DNA of 64,000 nt from Streptomyces griseus (GCF_900460065.1 NZ_UAVD01000058.1:26038-90037), one strand, 5' to 3'; shown: positions 1-8,259, numbered from the stretch's first letter. The notes: a model not told the origin generated them from the letters alone. A program made the numbers and translations.

Positions 1-539
1 GTCTGCTGCCCGCCCGCTTCGGCCGCACCAACCGGGCGAGCGGGGCCCCCGGCACCGGCTCGCTGCTCCAGACCGTCGTCTCCGTCGTGATCATCGCGGC
101 CTTCGCCGTCACCGACGGCAACCCGGTCGGCGACCCCACCGCCCCCGTGCTGCGGCTGTTCACCTGGATGGGCAACGTCGGCGCGCTCGGCGTCATCCTG
201 CTGATGGCCGCCGCCTCCTTCGCCGTCATCGCGTTCTTCGTCAAGCGCGGCGCCGGCCGCGCACAGGCCCCGCGCCTGGTCGCCTCCGGCCTCGCCGGAC
301 TCGCGCTCCTGACGATCGCCGTCTTCACCGTCCGCGACTTCGGCGTCCTCGTCGGCTCCGGCCCCGGCTCCGCCCTCGACTGGCTGCTGCCGGGCGTGAT
401 CATCCTCGCCCTCGTCGGCGGCCTGGTGTACGGGGCGGTGCTGCGCAGGGCCAAGCCCGAGGTGCACGCCCGGATCGGCCTCGGCAACGAGGCGTTCCAG
501 CTGGAGAAGGCGGCCGAGAGCGAGGCGGCCCGCCGCTGA
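1..539 (+). CDS. APC-family amino acid permease, C-terminal part (5' end outside window)
   Basis: The frame starting at base 3 is open from the window edge to the TGA ending at 539, so this is the last ~178 residues of a longer protein. What remains has several hydrophobic membrane-spanning stretches separated by short basic loops and ends in a hydrophilic tail rich in Glu and Ala. This matches the C-terminal half of APC-superfamily amino acid/polyamine permeases of the inner membrane. The GTG at 87 lies inside a transmembrane segment and is not a real start. Substrate cannot be told from this fragment. A perfect hairpin follows directly. Confidence 0.7.
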   Translation, partial: LLPARFGRTNRASGAPGTGSLLQTVVSVVIIAAFAVTDGNPVGDPTAPVLRLFTWMGNVGALGVILLMAAASFAVIAFFVKRGAGRAQAPRLVASGLAGLALLTIAVFTVRDFGVLVGSGPGSALDWLLPGVIILALVGGLVYGAVLRRAKPEVHARIGLGNEAFQLEKAAESEAARR

Positions 540-567
540 CACCCCCGTACCCGCTCCGCGTACGCGA

Positions 568-602
568 GACGCCCGCCCCGGTGACGTACCGGGGCGGGCG
601 TC
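568..602. terminator. Bidirectional hairpin terminator
   Basis: Perfect 15-bp inverted repeat (arms 568-582 and 588-602) with a 5-nt loop, GC-rich and without a T tract. It sits between the permease (+) and the convergent gntP (-), so it can serve both. Confidence 0.8.
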
Positions 603-628
603 CGTCGTTCACGGCCGTACGGAAGCGG

Positions 629-2026
629 CTACAGCAACAGCGACAGCAGCAGGATGAAGGCCATGGCGACCACGGAGATGATCGTCTCCATCACCGACCA
701 GGTCTTGATCGTCTGGCCGACGTTCATGCCGAAGTACTCCTTCACCAGCCAGAACCCGGCGTCGTTCACATGGCTGAAGAAGAGCGAACCGGCGCCGACG
801 GCCAGGACCAGCAGGGCCGCGTGCGAGGTCGACATGTCGGCGGCCAGCGGGGCGACCAGACCGGCGGCCGAGATGGTGGCGACCGTGGCCGAGCCGGTGG
901 CGAGGCGGATCGCGACGGCGATCAGCCAGCCCAGCAGCAGGGCCGGGATCGACCAGTTCTCGGAGAAGTCCAGGATCATCTGGCCCACACCGGCGTCGAT
1001 CAGCGTCTGCTTGAAGCCGCCGCCCGCGCCGACGATGAGCAGGATCCCGGCGATCGGGGCGAGGGACTTCTCCACCGTGCCGGCCAGCCGGTCCTTGGTG
1101 AACCCGGCGGCCCGGCCGAGGGTGAACATCCCGACCAGGACCGCCGCGAGCAGGGCGATCAGCGGCGAACCGATGACCGAGGTGACCTTCTGGAGACCGT
1201 TCTCCGGGTTGTCGACGACGATCTCGACGAGCGCGTTCAGCAGCATCAGGACGACCGGCAGCAGGATCGTCGCAAGCGTCGCACCGAAGCTCGGACGGCG
1301 GTCCAGTTCCTCCGAGGGACGCTGCGGGATCATGTTCTCCGGCGGCTTGATGTCCACCCAGCGCGCGGCGTAGCGGGAGAAGACCGGACCGGCGATGATC
1401 ACCGTCGGGATGGCGACCAGCACACCGAGCGCCAGCGTCACACCGAGGTTGGCGTCCAGGGCGTCGATCGCGACCAGCGGGCCGGGGTGCGGCGGGATCA
1501 GCCCGTGCATCACCGAGAGCCCGGCGAGCGCGGGGATGCCGATCCGCATCAGGGAGTAGTTGCCGCGCTTGGCGACGAGCAGCACGACCGGGATCATCAG
1601 CACGATCCCGACCTCGAAGAACAGCGGCAGCCCGATGATCGAGGCGATGAGCACCATCGCCCAGGGCATGGCCCGGCCGCTCGCCTTCGCCAGGATGGTG
1701 TCGACGACCTGGTCGGCCCCGCCCGAGTCGGCGAGCAGCTTGCCGAGGATCGCGCCGAGCGCGATCAGGACGCCCACTCCCGCGACCGTGGAGCCGAGGC
1801 CCGCGGTGAAACTGGCGATCGTGTCCGCCGGGGCGGCTCCGGCGAAGGAGCCGAGCGCCAGCGAACCGATGGTCAGCGCCAGGAACGCGTGCATCTTGAG
1901 CTTGGTGATGAGGAGAACGATGACGGCGATGCCCGCGAGCACGGCGATGCCCAACTGAGCGTTGCCTGCCGAAGTGATCGGTTCGGCGGCTTCCGCTGCC
2001 AGCATCTCGACGCTGAGACTGGTCAC
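629..2026 (-). CDS. gntP: GntP-family gluconate:H+ symporter
   Basis: A 465-residue protein made almost entirely of hydrophobic segments, the normal length and character of the GntP gluconate permease family. The conserved central stretch GLPLFFEVGIVLMIP and the IPPHPGP loop are typical. It should import gluconate across the cytoplasmic membrane. The start is a GTG at 2026 with AAGGA 8 nt upstream. It lies 11 bp downstream of gntK, in the same transcript, so imported gluconate is phosphorylated at once. The divergent GntR gene probably controls both. The exact sugar acid could also be an aldonate other than gluconate. Confidence 0.9.
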   Translation of the reverse strand: MTSLSVEMLAAEAAEPITSAGNAQLGIAVLAGIAVIVLLITKLKMHAFLALTIGSLALGSFAGAAPADTIASFTAGLGSTVAGVGVLIALGAILGKLLADSGGADQVVDTILAKASGRAMPWAMVLIASIIGLPLFFEVGIVLMIPVVLLVAKRGNYSLMRIGIPALAGLSVMHGLIPPHPGPLVAIDALDANLGVTLALGVLVAIPTVIIAGPVFSRYAARWVDIKPPENMIPQRPSEELDRRPSFGATLATILLPVVLMLLNALVEIVVDNPENGLQKVTSVIGSPLIALLAAVLVGMFTLGRAAGFTKDRLAGTVEKSLAPIAGILLIVGAGGGFKQTLIDAGVGQMILDFSENWSIPALLLGWLIAVAIRLATGSATVATISAAGLVAPLAADMSTSHAALLVLAVGAGSLFFSHVNDAGFWLVKEYFGMNVGQTIKTWSVMETIISVVAMAFILLLSLLL

Positions 2027-2037
2027 GGTGATGGTCC

Positions 2038-2565
2038 TTAACTATCGAGCCGGCGCAGTGCGGCGACGGCTCGCCGGGTGATTTCCTCAGGAGTGCCGGA
2101 CACGTCGACGCTCACTCCGGCCTCGTCGGCCCGGAGCGGTTGCAGCGTCGCGAACTGCGAGTCGAGCAGCGCGGTGGGCATGAAGTGGCCCTTGCGGTCC
2201 GCCATCCGCTCCTCGATCAGCGCCCGGTCACCGGTCAGATGCAGGAAGACGGCGTCCGGCGCCCCCTCCCGCAGCCGGTCCCGGTAGACCCGCTTGAGCG
2301 CGGAGCTGGAGACGACCCCGCCGAGCCCCGCCCGCTCGTGCGCCCACGCGCCGATGGCGTCCAGCCAGGGCCACCGGTCGTCGTCGTCCAGGGGGGTGCC
2401 GGCCGACATCTTGGCGATGTTCGCCGGGGGATGGAAGTCGTCGCCCTCGGCGTACGGAACGCCGATTTCGGCGGCGAGCAGGGGACCGATCGTGGTCTTG
2501 CCGGTTCCTGCGACGCCCATCACCACGACGACGTGGGGGGTGCTCATGCGGGGTGCGGTGTTCAT
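2038..2565 (-). CDS. gntK: Gluconokinase (thermoresistant GntK type)
   Basis: Phosphorylates gluconate with ATP to 6-phosphogluconate for the pentose phosphate pathway. A P-loop GVAGTGKT lies near the N-terminus, followed by the gluconokinase signature around GDDFHPPANIAKMSAGTPLDDDDR (read in two pieces), which binds the sugar. The start was placed at the ATG at 2565, giving 175 aa, the usual length. The frame is open further upstream to 2637, but that part lies in the promoter region and is not conserved-looking. An ATG at 2547 is a second option. The Shine-Dalgarno is weak for both. First gene of the gntK-gntP unit, divergent from gntR. Confidence 0.88.
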   Translation of the reverse strand: MNTAPRMSTPHVVVVMGVAGTGKTTIGPLLAAEIGVPYAEGDDFHPPANIAKMSAGTPLDDDDRWPWLDAIGAWAHERAGLGGVVSSSALKRVYRDRLREGAPDAVFLHLTGDRALIEERMADRKGHFMPTALLDSQFATLQPLRADEAGVSVDVSGTPEEITRRAVAALRRLDS

Positions 2566-2622
2566 GGGGGTGTCTCGCTGTCTTCTTCGACATCGGTCCG
2601 TCGCGCTACTGAAACCCATTAG

Positions 2623-2661
2623 GTACGACTTATTCAAGAGTCTGTGACGTAAACGTCGTAC
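2623..2661. promoter_or_regulatory. Candidate GntR operator between gntK and gntR
   Basis: Two dyads lie in the 132-bp divergent gap. GTACGAC at 2623-2629 is matched by its inverse GTCGTAC at 2655-2661. Overlapping the right arm is GACGT-aa-ACGTC (2646-2657), a perfect inverted repeat. Both arms of the larger dyad are also followed by TTATT. The position fits autorepression and repression of gntKP by the neighbouring GntR protein; the assignment is inferred. Confidence 0.6.
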
Positions 2662-2685
2662 TTATTGTTCCCGAGGGTCTCCCCG

Positions 2686-2691
2686 TAGGCT
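2686..2691 (+). promoter_or_regulatory. -10 hexamer TAGGCT of leaderless gntR
   Basis: TAGGCT ends 6 nt before the ATG at 2698 and there is no Shine-Dalgarno, so transcription should start at or next to the start codon. TTATTG at 2662-2667 (18-bp spacer) is a weak -35. Confidence 0.55.
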
Positions 2692-2697
2692 TGACCC

Positions 2698-3399
2698 ATG
2701 ACCACACAGAGCCAGGGGCTGCATACACATGTGCTGGACACCCTGGGTCTGGAGATCTCCTCCGGCCAGTGCCCGCCCGGCAGCGTCCTACGCACCGACG
2801 AGCTCGCCCAGCGCTTCGACGTCTCCCGTACGGTCGTGCGCGAAGTGGTCCGCGTCCTGGAATCGATGCACCTGGTGGAATCCCGCCGCCGCGTCGGCGT
2901 GACCGTCCGCCCCACCGAGACCTGGAACGTCTACGACCCCCAGGTCATCCGCTGGCGCCTGGCCGGCGCCGACCGCCCCCGCCAGCTGCGCTCCCTCACC
3001 GTGCTGCGCTCCGCGATCGAACCGGTCGCGGCCGGCCTCGCCGCCCGCCACGCCACCGCCGAGCAGTGCGCCGAGCTCACCGAACGCGCCCTCGGCATGG
3101 TCGCCACCTCGCGCGGTCAGCAGCTGGAGGGCTACCTCGAACACGACATCGCCTTCCACCGGATCGTCCTCAACGCCTCCGGCAACGAGATGTTCGCCCG
3201 GCTCGGGGACGTGGTCGCCGAGGTCCTCGCGGGCCGCACCCACCACCAGGTGATGTTCGAGGACCCCGACCCGGCCGCCGTCACCCTGCACGTCCGCCTC
3301 GCCGAGGCGGTCCGCGAGGGCGACCCGGAGGCCGCCGAACGGATCACCAAGGAGATCGCGGTCGGCGCCCTGCACGAGCTGGACGTCCTCGCCCCGTAG
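2698..3399 (+). CDS. gntR: GntR/FadR-family (FCD domain) transcriptional regulator of gluconate genes
   Basis: A 233-residue regulator. The N-terminal winged helix (residues ~5-72) contains the pattern ELAQRFDVSRTVVREVVRVLES typical of GntR proteins. An FCD ligand-binding domain follows (~95-225), with HDIAFHR and later His residues that bind metal or ligand in this family. It is divergent from gntK-gntP, so gluconate or 6-phosphogluconate is the likely inducer. The ATG at 2698 has no Shine-Dalgarno but has a -10 hexamer 6 nt away, so the mRNA is probably leaderless. Operator candidates lie at 2623-2661. Confidence 0.9.
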   Translation: MTTQSQGLHTHVLDTLGLEISSGQCPPGSVLRTDELAQRFDVSRTVVREVVRVLESMHLVESRRRVGVTVRPTETWNVYDPQVIRWRLAGADRPRQLRSLTVLRSAIEPVAAGLAARHATAEQCAELTERALGMVATSRGQQLEGYLEHDIAFHRIVLNASGNEMFARLGDVVAEVLAGRTHHQVMFEDPDPAAVTLHVRLAEAVREGDPEAAERITKEIAVGALHELDVLAP

Positions 3400-3470
3400 C
3401 GGGTCCCCCAAGGCGTACGGTTGGCCGCGATCGATCATCGCGAAAGCTCAGGAACAGGGAGAGCACGGTT

Positions 3471-4556
3471 ATGGCGCAGCAGGTGCAAGGGGTCATCGCA
3501 CCGGGGAAGAACGAGCCGGTCAGGGTCGAGACGATCGTGATTCCGGACCCCGGCCCCGGCGAGGCGGTCGTGAAGATCCAGGCGTGCGGCGTCTGCCACA
3601 CGGACCTGCACTACAAGCAGGGCGGCATCAACGACGAGTTCCCCTTCCTCCTCGGCCACGAGGCGGCGGGCGTCGTGGAGTCCGTCGGCGAGGGCGTCAC
3701 GGACGTCGCCCCCGGCGACTTCGTCGTCCTCAACTGGCGTGCCGTGTGCGGCCAGTGCCGCGCCTGTCTGCGCGGCCGACCCTGGTACTGCTTCGACACC
3801 CACAACGCCGAGCAGAAGATGACCCTGCTCGACGGCACGGAGCTGTCGCCCGCCCTCGGCATCGGCGCGTTCGCCGAGAAGACCCTCGTCGCCTCCGGCC
3901 AGTGCACCAAGGTCGACCCCGAGGTCGCCCCCGAGGTCGCCGGTCTGCTCGGCTGCGGCGTCATGGCCGGCATCGGAGCCGCCATCAACACCGGTCAGGT
4001 CGGCCGCGGCGACTCGGTCGCCGTCATCGGCTGCGGCGGCGTCGGCGACGCGGCCATCGCCGGATCCCGGCTGGCCGGCGCGGCGAAGATCATCGCGGTC
4101 GACATCGACGACCGCAAGCTGGAGACGGCGAAGAAGATGGGCGCCACCCACACCGTCAACTCCCGCACCTCCGACCCCGTCGAGGCGATCCGCGCCCTCA
4201 CCGACGGCAACGGCGCCGACGTCGTCATCGAGGCCGTCGGCCGCCCGGAGACCTACCAGCAGGCCTTCTACGCCCGCGACCTCGCCGGAACGGTCGTCCT
4301 CGTCGGCGTCCCCACCCCGGAGATGAAGCTCGAACTGCCGCTCCTGGACGTCTTCGGCCGCGGCGGCTCGCTCAAGTCCTCCTGGTACGGCGACTGCCTG
4401 CCCTCCCGCGACTTCCCGATGCTCGTCGACCTCCACCAGCAGGGCCGCCTGGACCTCGCCGCGTTCGTCACCGAGACCATCGGCCTGGGCGACATCGAGC
4501 AGGCCTTCGCCCGGATGCACGACGGCGACGTCCTCCGCTCGGTGGTGGTCTTCTGA
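3471..4556 (+). CDS. mscR: S-(hydroxymethyl)mycothiol dehydrogenase (mycothiol-dependent formaldehyde dehydrogenase)
   Basis: A 361-residue zinc-containing medium-chain alcohol dehydrogenase. The catalytic zinc region CGVCHTDLH gives C39, C42 and H43, and GHEAAG follows. A structural-zinc cluster CGQCRAC...C lies at about residues 93-107. The Rossmann motif is GCGGVGDAAI. Start ATG 3471 has AGGGAG upstream. The family oxidises the formaldehyde-mycothiol adduct with NAD to S-formylmycothiol; close relatives also reduce S-nitrosomycothiol. The next gene, an MBL hydrolase, overlaps the stop by ATGA and is the usual partner. mshC at 19.2 kb makes the cofactor. Confidence 0.88.
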   Translation: MAQQVQGVIAPGKNEPVRVETIVIPDPGPGEAVVKIQACGVCHTDLHYKQGGINDEFPFLLGHEAAGVVESVGEGVTDVAPGDFVVLNWRAVCGQCRACLRGRPWYCFDTHNAEQKMTLLDGTELSPALGIGAFAEKTLVASGQCTKVDPEVAPEVAGLLGCGVMAGIGAAINTGQVGRGDSVAVIGCGGVGDAAIAGSRLAGAAKIIAVDIDDRKLETAKKMGATHTVNSRTSDPVEAIRALTDGNGADVVIEAVGRPETYQQAFYARDLAGTVVLVGVPTPEMKLELPLLDVFGRGGSLKSSWYGDCLPSRDFPMLVDLHQQGRLDLAAFVTETIGLGDIEQAFARMHDGDVLRSVVVF

Positions 4557-5185
4557 TGACCGCCCGCATCGACCACCTGGTCACCTCCGGCACCTTCGCC
4601 CTCGACGGCGGCGAGTGGGACGTCGACAACAACGTCTGGATCGTCGGCGACGACACCGAGGCGATCGTCATCGACGCCGCCCACGACGCCGCCGCCATCG
4701 AAGCCGCGCTCGGCGGCCGTACGCTGCGCGCCATCGTCTGCACCCACGCGCACAACGACCACATCGACGCCGCCCCCGCCCTCGCGGACGCCACCGGAGC
4801 CCCGATCCTGCTCCACCCGGACGACCTGCCGCTCTGGCTGAAGACCCACCCGGAGCACACCCCCGACGGCGCCCTCACCGACGGCCAGGAACTCACCGTG
4901 GCGGGCATCACGCTCACGGTCCTGCACACCCCGGGCCACGCCCCCGGCGCGGTCTGCCTGTACGCCCCCGAGCTGGCCACGGTCTTCACCGGCGACACCC
5001 TCTTCCAGGGCGGCCCCGGCGCCACCGGACGGTCCTTCTCGTCGTTCCCCACGATCATCGACTCGATCCGGGACCGGCTGCTCACGCTCCCGGGCGACAC
5101 CAAGGTCCGCACCGGCCACGGCGACCCCACCACCATCGGCGCGGAGGCTCCGGGGCTCGACGAGTGGATCAAGCGCGGCCACTGA
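4556..5185 (+). CDS. MBL-fold metallo-hydrolase, probable partner of mycothiol-dependent dehydrogenase
   Basis: A 209-residue metallo-beta-lactamase-fold enzyme with the metal motif THAHNDHID (H64, H66, D68, H69) and later ligands in HTPGHAPG, FTGDTLF and GHGDPT, as in glyoxalase-II-like thiolesterases. The start ATG overlaps the dehydrogenase stop codon (ATGA), so the two genes are translationally coupled. The inferred role is hydrolysis of S-formylmycothiol or a related mycothiol thioester, completing formaldehyde removal. The fold and coupling are seen directly; the exact substrate is not proven by sequence. Confidence 0.85.
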   Translation: MTARIDHLVTSGTFALDGGEWDVDNNVWIVGDDTEAIVIDAAHDAAAIEAALGGRTLRAIVCTHAHNDHIDAAPALADATGAPILLHPDDLPLWLKTHPEHTPDGALTDGQELTVAGITLTVLHTPGHAPGAVCLYAPELATVFTGDTLFQGGPGATGRSFSSFPTIIDSIRDRLLTLPGDTKVRTGHGDPTTIGAEAPGLDEWIKRGH

Positions 5186-5197
5186 GCGCCGCGCGCC

Positions 5198-6136
5198 TCA
5201 CCCCACCGGCCAGGCGGAGAGCCGCAGCCCGCTGTCGAAGCGGCGCGGCTCCCCGCCGACCGGATCGGCGAACTCCAGCACCCGCGCCAGCAACTGCAAC
5301 GGCCGCGAGAAGTCGTCCGGAGCGCCCTCCTCCGCCACCACCGGATACAGCGGATCGTGGACGATCGGCAGCCCCAGCGCGTTCATGTGGACCCGCAGCT
5401 GATGCGTCCGCCCGGTCGCGGGCAGCAGCCGGTACCGCCCGACCCCGCCCCGGCGCTCCACCAGCTCCACCCGGCTCTCACTGTTCGCCTCGCCCGGCTC
5501 CTCCCGGGCGGCGAGCACCCCGCGCTCCTTCACGATCCGGCTGCGTACGGTCCGGGGAAGGGCCACGTCGGGGTCGTACGGGGCCAGCGCCTCGTACTCC
5601 TTCCGCACCCGCCGGTCCCGGAACAGCGTCTGATACGCACCCCGGTCCTCCGGCCGCACCACGAACAGCACCAGCCCCGCCGTCAGCCGGTCCAGCCGGT
5701 GCGCGGGCTGCAACGCGGGCAGCTCCAGCTCCCGCCGCAGCCGGGCCGCCGCGGTCTCGGTGATGTGCCGCCCCCGCGGCATCGTCGCCAGGAAGTGCGG
5801 CTTGTCCGCGACCACGATCCGCTCGTCCCGGTACACCACCCCGACCGGGAAGGGCACCGGCTCCTCGGGCGAGAAGTCCCGGTGGAACCAGAGATACCGC
5901 CCCGCGGCGTACGGTTCCGAGCCCCGCACGGCGGTCCCGTCGGCCCCCACGATCCGCCCGGCGTCCAGCATCCCGGCCACCCGGTCCGCCCCGATCGCCC
6001 CGCCGAACCGGCCGGCCAGATGCTCCCCGACGGTGGCCCAGAGCCCCTCGGGATCCTCCGGCAGCCGCACCCGTACGGCATCGATCCCGTCCCGCTGGGG
6101 AAGAGGGGCGGCGGGCGGCCTTCTGCGACCCCGCAT
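5198..6136 (-). CDS. RluA-family pseudouridine synthase
   Basis: A 312-residue protein with the RluA catalytic motif HRLDRLTAGL (catalytic Asp149) and the downstream RTHQLRVHM substrate-binding motif. It isomerises uridine to pseudouridine in rRNA or tRNA; the target is not identifiable. The N-terminal ~90 residues are not an obvious S4 domain. The frame is open to 6250, but that extension runs into tRNA-Leu and its terminator. The ATG at 6136, preceded by GGAGAGG, is the real start. It is convergent with the MBL gene, with only 12 bp between stops and no hairpin. Confidence 0.85.
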   Translation of the reverse strand: MRGRRRPPAAPLPQRDGIDAVRVRLPEDPEGLWATVGEHLAGRFGGAIGADRVAGMLDAGRIVGADGTAVRGSEPYAAGRYLWFHRDFSPEEPVPFPVGVVYRDERIVVADKPHFLATMPRGRHITETAAARLRRELELPALQPAHRLDRLTAGLVLFVVRPEDRGAYQTLFRDRRVRKEYEALAPYDPDVALPRTVRSRIVKERGVLAAREEPGEANSESRVELVERRGGVGRYRLLPATGRTHQLRVHMNALGLPIVHDPLYPVVAEEGAPDDFSRPLQLLARVLEFADPVGGEPRRFDSGLRLSAWPVG

Positions 6137-6168
6137 CCTCGCCCCTCTCCGTGCTCGCCCGGTGACGC

Positions 6169-6194
6169 AAAAGAGCCCCACCGAAGTGGGGCTC
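6169..6194 (-). terminator. Intrinsic terminator of tRNA-Leu
   Basis: Perfect 9-bp stem (6173-6181 with 6186-6194) and a CGAA tetraloop. Read on the minus strand it is followed by TTTT (6172-6169), one of the few U-tract terminators in the window. It lies 4 nt after the tRNA CCA end and 33 bp ahead of the pseudouridine synthase start. Confidence 0.85.
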
Positions 6195-6198
6195 CCGC

Positions 6199-6286
6199 TG
6201 GTGTCCGAGGGGGGACTTGAACCCCCACGCCCGATAAAGGGCACTAGCACCTCAAGCTAGCGCGTCTGCCATTCCGCCACCCGGAC
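6199..6286 (-). tRNA. tRNA-Leu, anticodon GAG
   Basis: The cloverleaf is readable on the minus strand. The acceptor stem GTCCGGG pairs with CTCGGAC (one G-T pair). The anticodon loop is TTGAGGT between CTAGC and GCTAG. The variable arm is long, as expected for class II tRNAs. The T arm contains GGTTCAAGTCC. The terminal CCA is encoded (6201-6199). The GAG anticodon reads CUC/CUU, the common Leu codons in this GC-rich genome. Confidence 0.95.
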
Positions 6287-6328
6287 AAGGTGTCTGTCTC
6301 GCGGGCCGTGCCCGTTCCGACGTGGAAA

Positions 6329-6334
6329 ACCATA
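6329..6334 (-). promoter_or_regulatory. Probable -10 of tRNA-Leu promoter
   Basis: TATGGT on the minus strand lies in the only AT-rich patch upstream of the tRNA, about 42 nt before its 5' end. No clear -35 is visible. Confidence 0.45.
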
Positions 6335-6469
6335 GCAAACATTCGGGGGTGCTCGATCACGCCCCGATGGCTGTGAACGGTGCGTGACGGGGGGTGCGCG
6401 GCCTTGGGCGTAAGCCGTGGGCGCGGGAGGATGAGAAGGAGCACCACAGCGACAGTGGAAGGAACCAAC

Positions 6470-7801
6470 GTGAGCGAGAGCAGCACGGGCAGGGCCGGCG
6501 CCGGCAGGGCCGAGCAGGAGGTCGTCGACCTCTGTCGTGACCTGATCCGGATCGACACCAGCAACTACGGCGACCACTCGGGCCCCGGCGAGCGGCTCGC
6601 GGCCGAGTACGTCGCGGAGAAGCTCGCGGAGGTCGGCCTGGAGCCGCGGATCTTCGAGTCGCACAAGGGACGCGCCTCCACCGTCGCCCGGATCGAGGGC
6701 GAGGACCCCTCCCGCCCGGCGCTGCTGATCCACGGACACACCGACGTCGTCCCGGCCAACGCGGCGGACTGGACGCACGACCCGTTCTCCGGGGAGATCG
6801 CGGACGGCTGCGTGTGGGGCCGGGGCGCGGTTGACATGAAGGACATGGACGCGATGACCCTCGCGGTCGTCCGGGAGCGGATGCGCAGCGGCCGCAAGCC
6901 CCCGCGCGACATCGTGCTCGCCTTCCTCGCGGACGAGGAGGCGGGCGGCACGTACGGGGCCCGCTATCTCGTGGACAACCACCCGGGCCTCTTCGAGGGC
7001 GTCACCGAGGCGATCAGCGAGGTCGGCGGCTTCTCCTTCACCGTCAACGAGAACCTGCGGCTGTATCTGGTGGAGACCGCCCAGAAGGGCATGCACTGGA
7101 TGAAGCTGACCGTGGACGGCACCGCCGGACACGGCTCGATGATCCACAAGGACAACGCCATCACGGAGCTGTCCGAGGCGGTCGGGCGGCTGGGCCGGCA
7201 CAAGTTCCCGGTGCGGGTCACCAAGACGCTGCGGCACTTCCTGGACGAGCTCTCCGACGCGCTGGGCACCGAGCTGGACCCGGAGAACATGGACGAGACG
7301 CTCGCCAAGCTCGGCGGCATCGCCAAGCTCATCGGCGCCTCCCTCCAGAACACCGCCAACCCCACGCAGCTCGGCGCCGGCTACAAGGTCAACGTCATCC
7401 CGGGCCAGGCGACCGCCCACGTGGACGGCCGGTACCTCCCCGGGTACGAGGAGGAGTTCCTCGCCGACCTGGACCGGATCCTCGGGCCCAACGTCCGGCG
7501 CGAGGACGTGCACGCGGACAAGGCCCTGGAGACCACGTTCGACGGCGCGCTGGTCGACGCCATGCAGACCGCGCTGGTCGCCGAGGACCCCATCGCCCGT
7601 GCCGTGCCCTACATGCTCTCGGCCGGCACCGACGCCAAGTCCTTCGACGACCTGGGCATCCGGGGCTTCGGCTTCGCCCCGCTGAAGCTGCCGCCGGAGC
7701 TGGACTTCGCCGGCATGTTCCACGGCGTCGACGAGCGCGTCCCGGTCGACGGGCTGCAGTTCGGCGTGCGGGTGCTCGACCGGTTCATCGACCACTCCTG
7801 A
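6470..7801 (+). CDS. M20/M25/M40-family metallopeptidase (ArgE/DapE-like)
   Basis: A 443-residue zinc amidohydrolase. Metal-binding motifs: GHTDVVP near residue 85, the aspartate in GRGAVDMKDM, the catalytic pair FLADEEAGG, and a late His in GMFHGVDE. A dimerisation (lid) domain lies between. Members cleave C-terminal or N-acyl amino acid bonds; the substrate is unknown. The GTG at 6470 with GGAAGGA upstream was chosen over in-frame codons at 6380 and 6431, which precede non-conserved sequence and have poor ribosome-site spacing. It stands alone between tRNA-Leu and the chaplins. Confidence 0.85.
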   Translation: MSESSTGRAGAGRAEQEVVDLCRDLIRIDTSNYGDHSGPGERLAAEYVAEKLAEVGLEPRIFESHKGRASTVARIEGEDPSRPALLIHGHTDVVPANAADWTHDPFSGEIADGCVWGRGAVDMKDMDAMTLAVVRERMRSGRKPPRDIVLAFLADEEAGGTYGARYLVDNHPGLFEGVTEAISEVGGFSFTVNENLRLYLVETAQKGMHWMKLTVDGTAGHGSMIHKDNAITELSEAVGRLGRHKFPVRVTKTLRHFLDELSDALGTELDPENMDETLAKLGGIAKLIGASLQNTANPTQLGAGYKVNVIPGQATAHVDGRYLPGYEEEFLADLDRILGPNVRREDVHADKALETTFDGALVDAMQTALVAEDPIARAVPYMLSAGTDAKSFDDLGIRGFGFAPLKLPPELDFAGMFHGVDERVPVDGLQFGVRVLDRFIDHS

Positions 7802-7877
7802 CCGTTCCCCGACCGATTCGCCCGTGATTCGTCCACCTGTGCGGGCATGTCCGAACGAGTGAAACGAGCCGTTCACA

Positions 7878-7905
7878 CGTAGCCCCGGCAGATCCTCCTC
7901 GTTAC
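7878..7905 (+). promoter_or_regulatory. chpH: Candidate sigma-BldN promoter of chpH
   Basis: CGTAGC (7878-7883), a 16-bp spacer, then CGTTAC (7900-7905). The sigma-BldN consensus as I recall it is CGTAAC-N16-CGTTGA, so this is a 5/6 and 4/6 match at the exact spacing. Chaplin genes are known BldN targets in Streptomyces. The predicted start is about 40-45 nt before the chpH ATG. Confidence 0.55.
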
Positions 7906-7912
7906 AAGGTTT

Positions 7913-7933
7913 GCGGTCCGCGGCTGGGACCGC
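7913..7933 (+). other. Small hairpin in the chpH leader
   Basis: GCGGTCC (7913-7919) pairs with GGACCGC (7927-7933) around a 7-nt loop. It is followed by ATTTTCC and then the strong ribosome site AGGAGG before the chpH ATG. It could stabilise the mRNA or affect translation; function unknown. Confidence 0.4.
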
Positions 7934-7954
7934 ATTTTCCAACTAGGAGGAATC

Positions 7955-8188
7955 ATGATCAAGAAGGTCGTCGCAGTTGCGGCTGCCACCGGTGGCCTCG
8001 TTCTCGCGGGTGCGGGCATGGCTTCCGCCGACGCGGGCGCCCAGGGTGCCGCCATCGGCAGCCCCGGCGTTCTCTCCGGCAACGTCGTCCAGGTTCCGGT
8101 CCACGTGCCGATCAACGTGTGCGGCAACACGGTCTCCGTGATCGGTCTGCTGAACCCCGCCTTCGGCAACACCTGCGTCAACGCCTGA
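7955..8188 (+). CDS. chpH: Short chaplin ChpH
   Basis: A 77-residue secreted, surface-active amyloid protein that coats aerial hyphae and spores. The signal peptide (1-25) ends ASA|D. One chaplin domain follows with the hallmark cysteines C56 and C74, the GSPGVLSGN start and the GLLNPAFGN end. The sequence is close to what I recall of S. coelicolor ChpH. The ribosome site is strong (AGGAGG, 4 nt before ATG), as expected for an abundant protein. A BldN-like promoter lies at 7878-7905 and a 15-bp hairpin follows. chpC is next, as in S. coelicolor. Confidence 0.95.
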   Translation: MIKKVVAVAAATGGLVLAGAGMASADAGAQGAAIGSPGVLSGNVVQVPVHVPINVCGNTVSVIGLLNPAFGNTCVNA

Positions 8189-8224
8189 TCGTTGAACGTC
8201 AACCCGTAAGGGTTTGAGCTCGAC

Positions 8225-8259
8225 CGGTCCCGGAGTGCACTCCATGCACTCCGGGACCG
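8225..8259 (+). terminator. Hairpin between chpH and chpC
   Basis: Perfect 15-bp stem (8225-8239 with 8245-8259) and a 5-nt loop, no U tract. It should end most chpH transcripts or protect their 3' end, while limited read-through could feed chpC. Confidence 0.75.
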
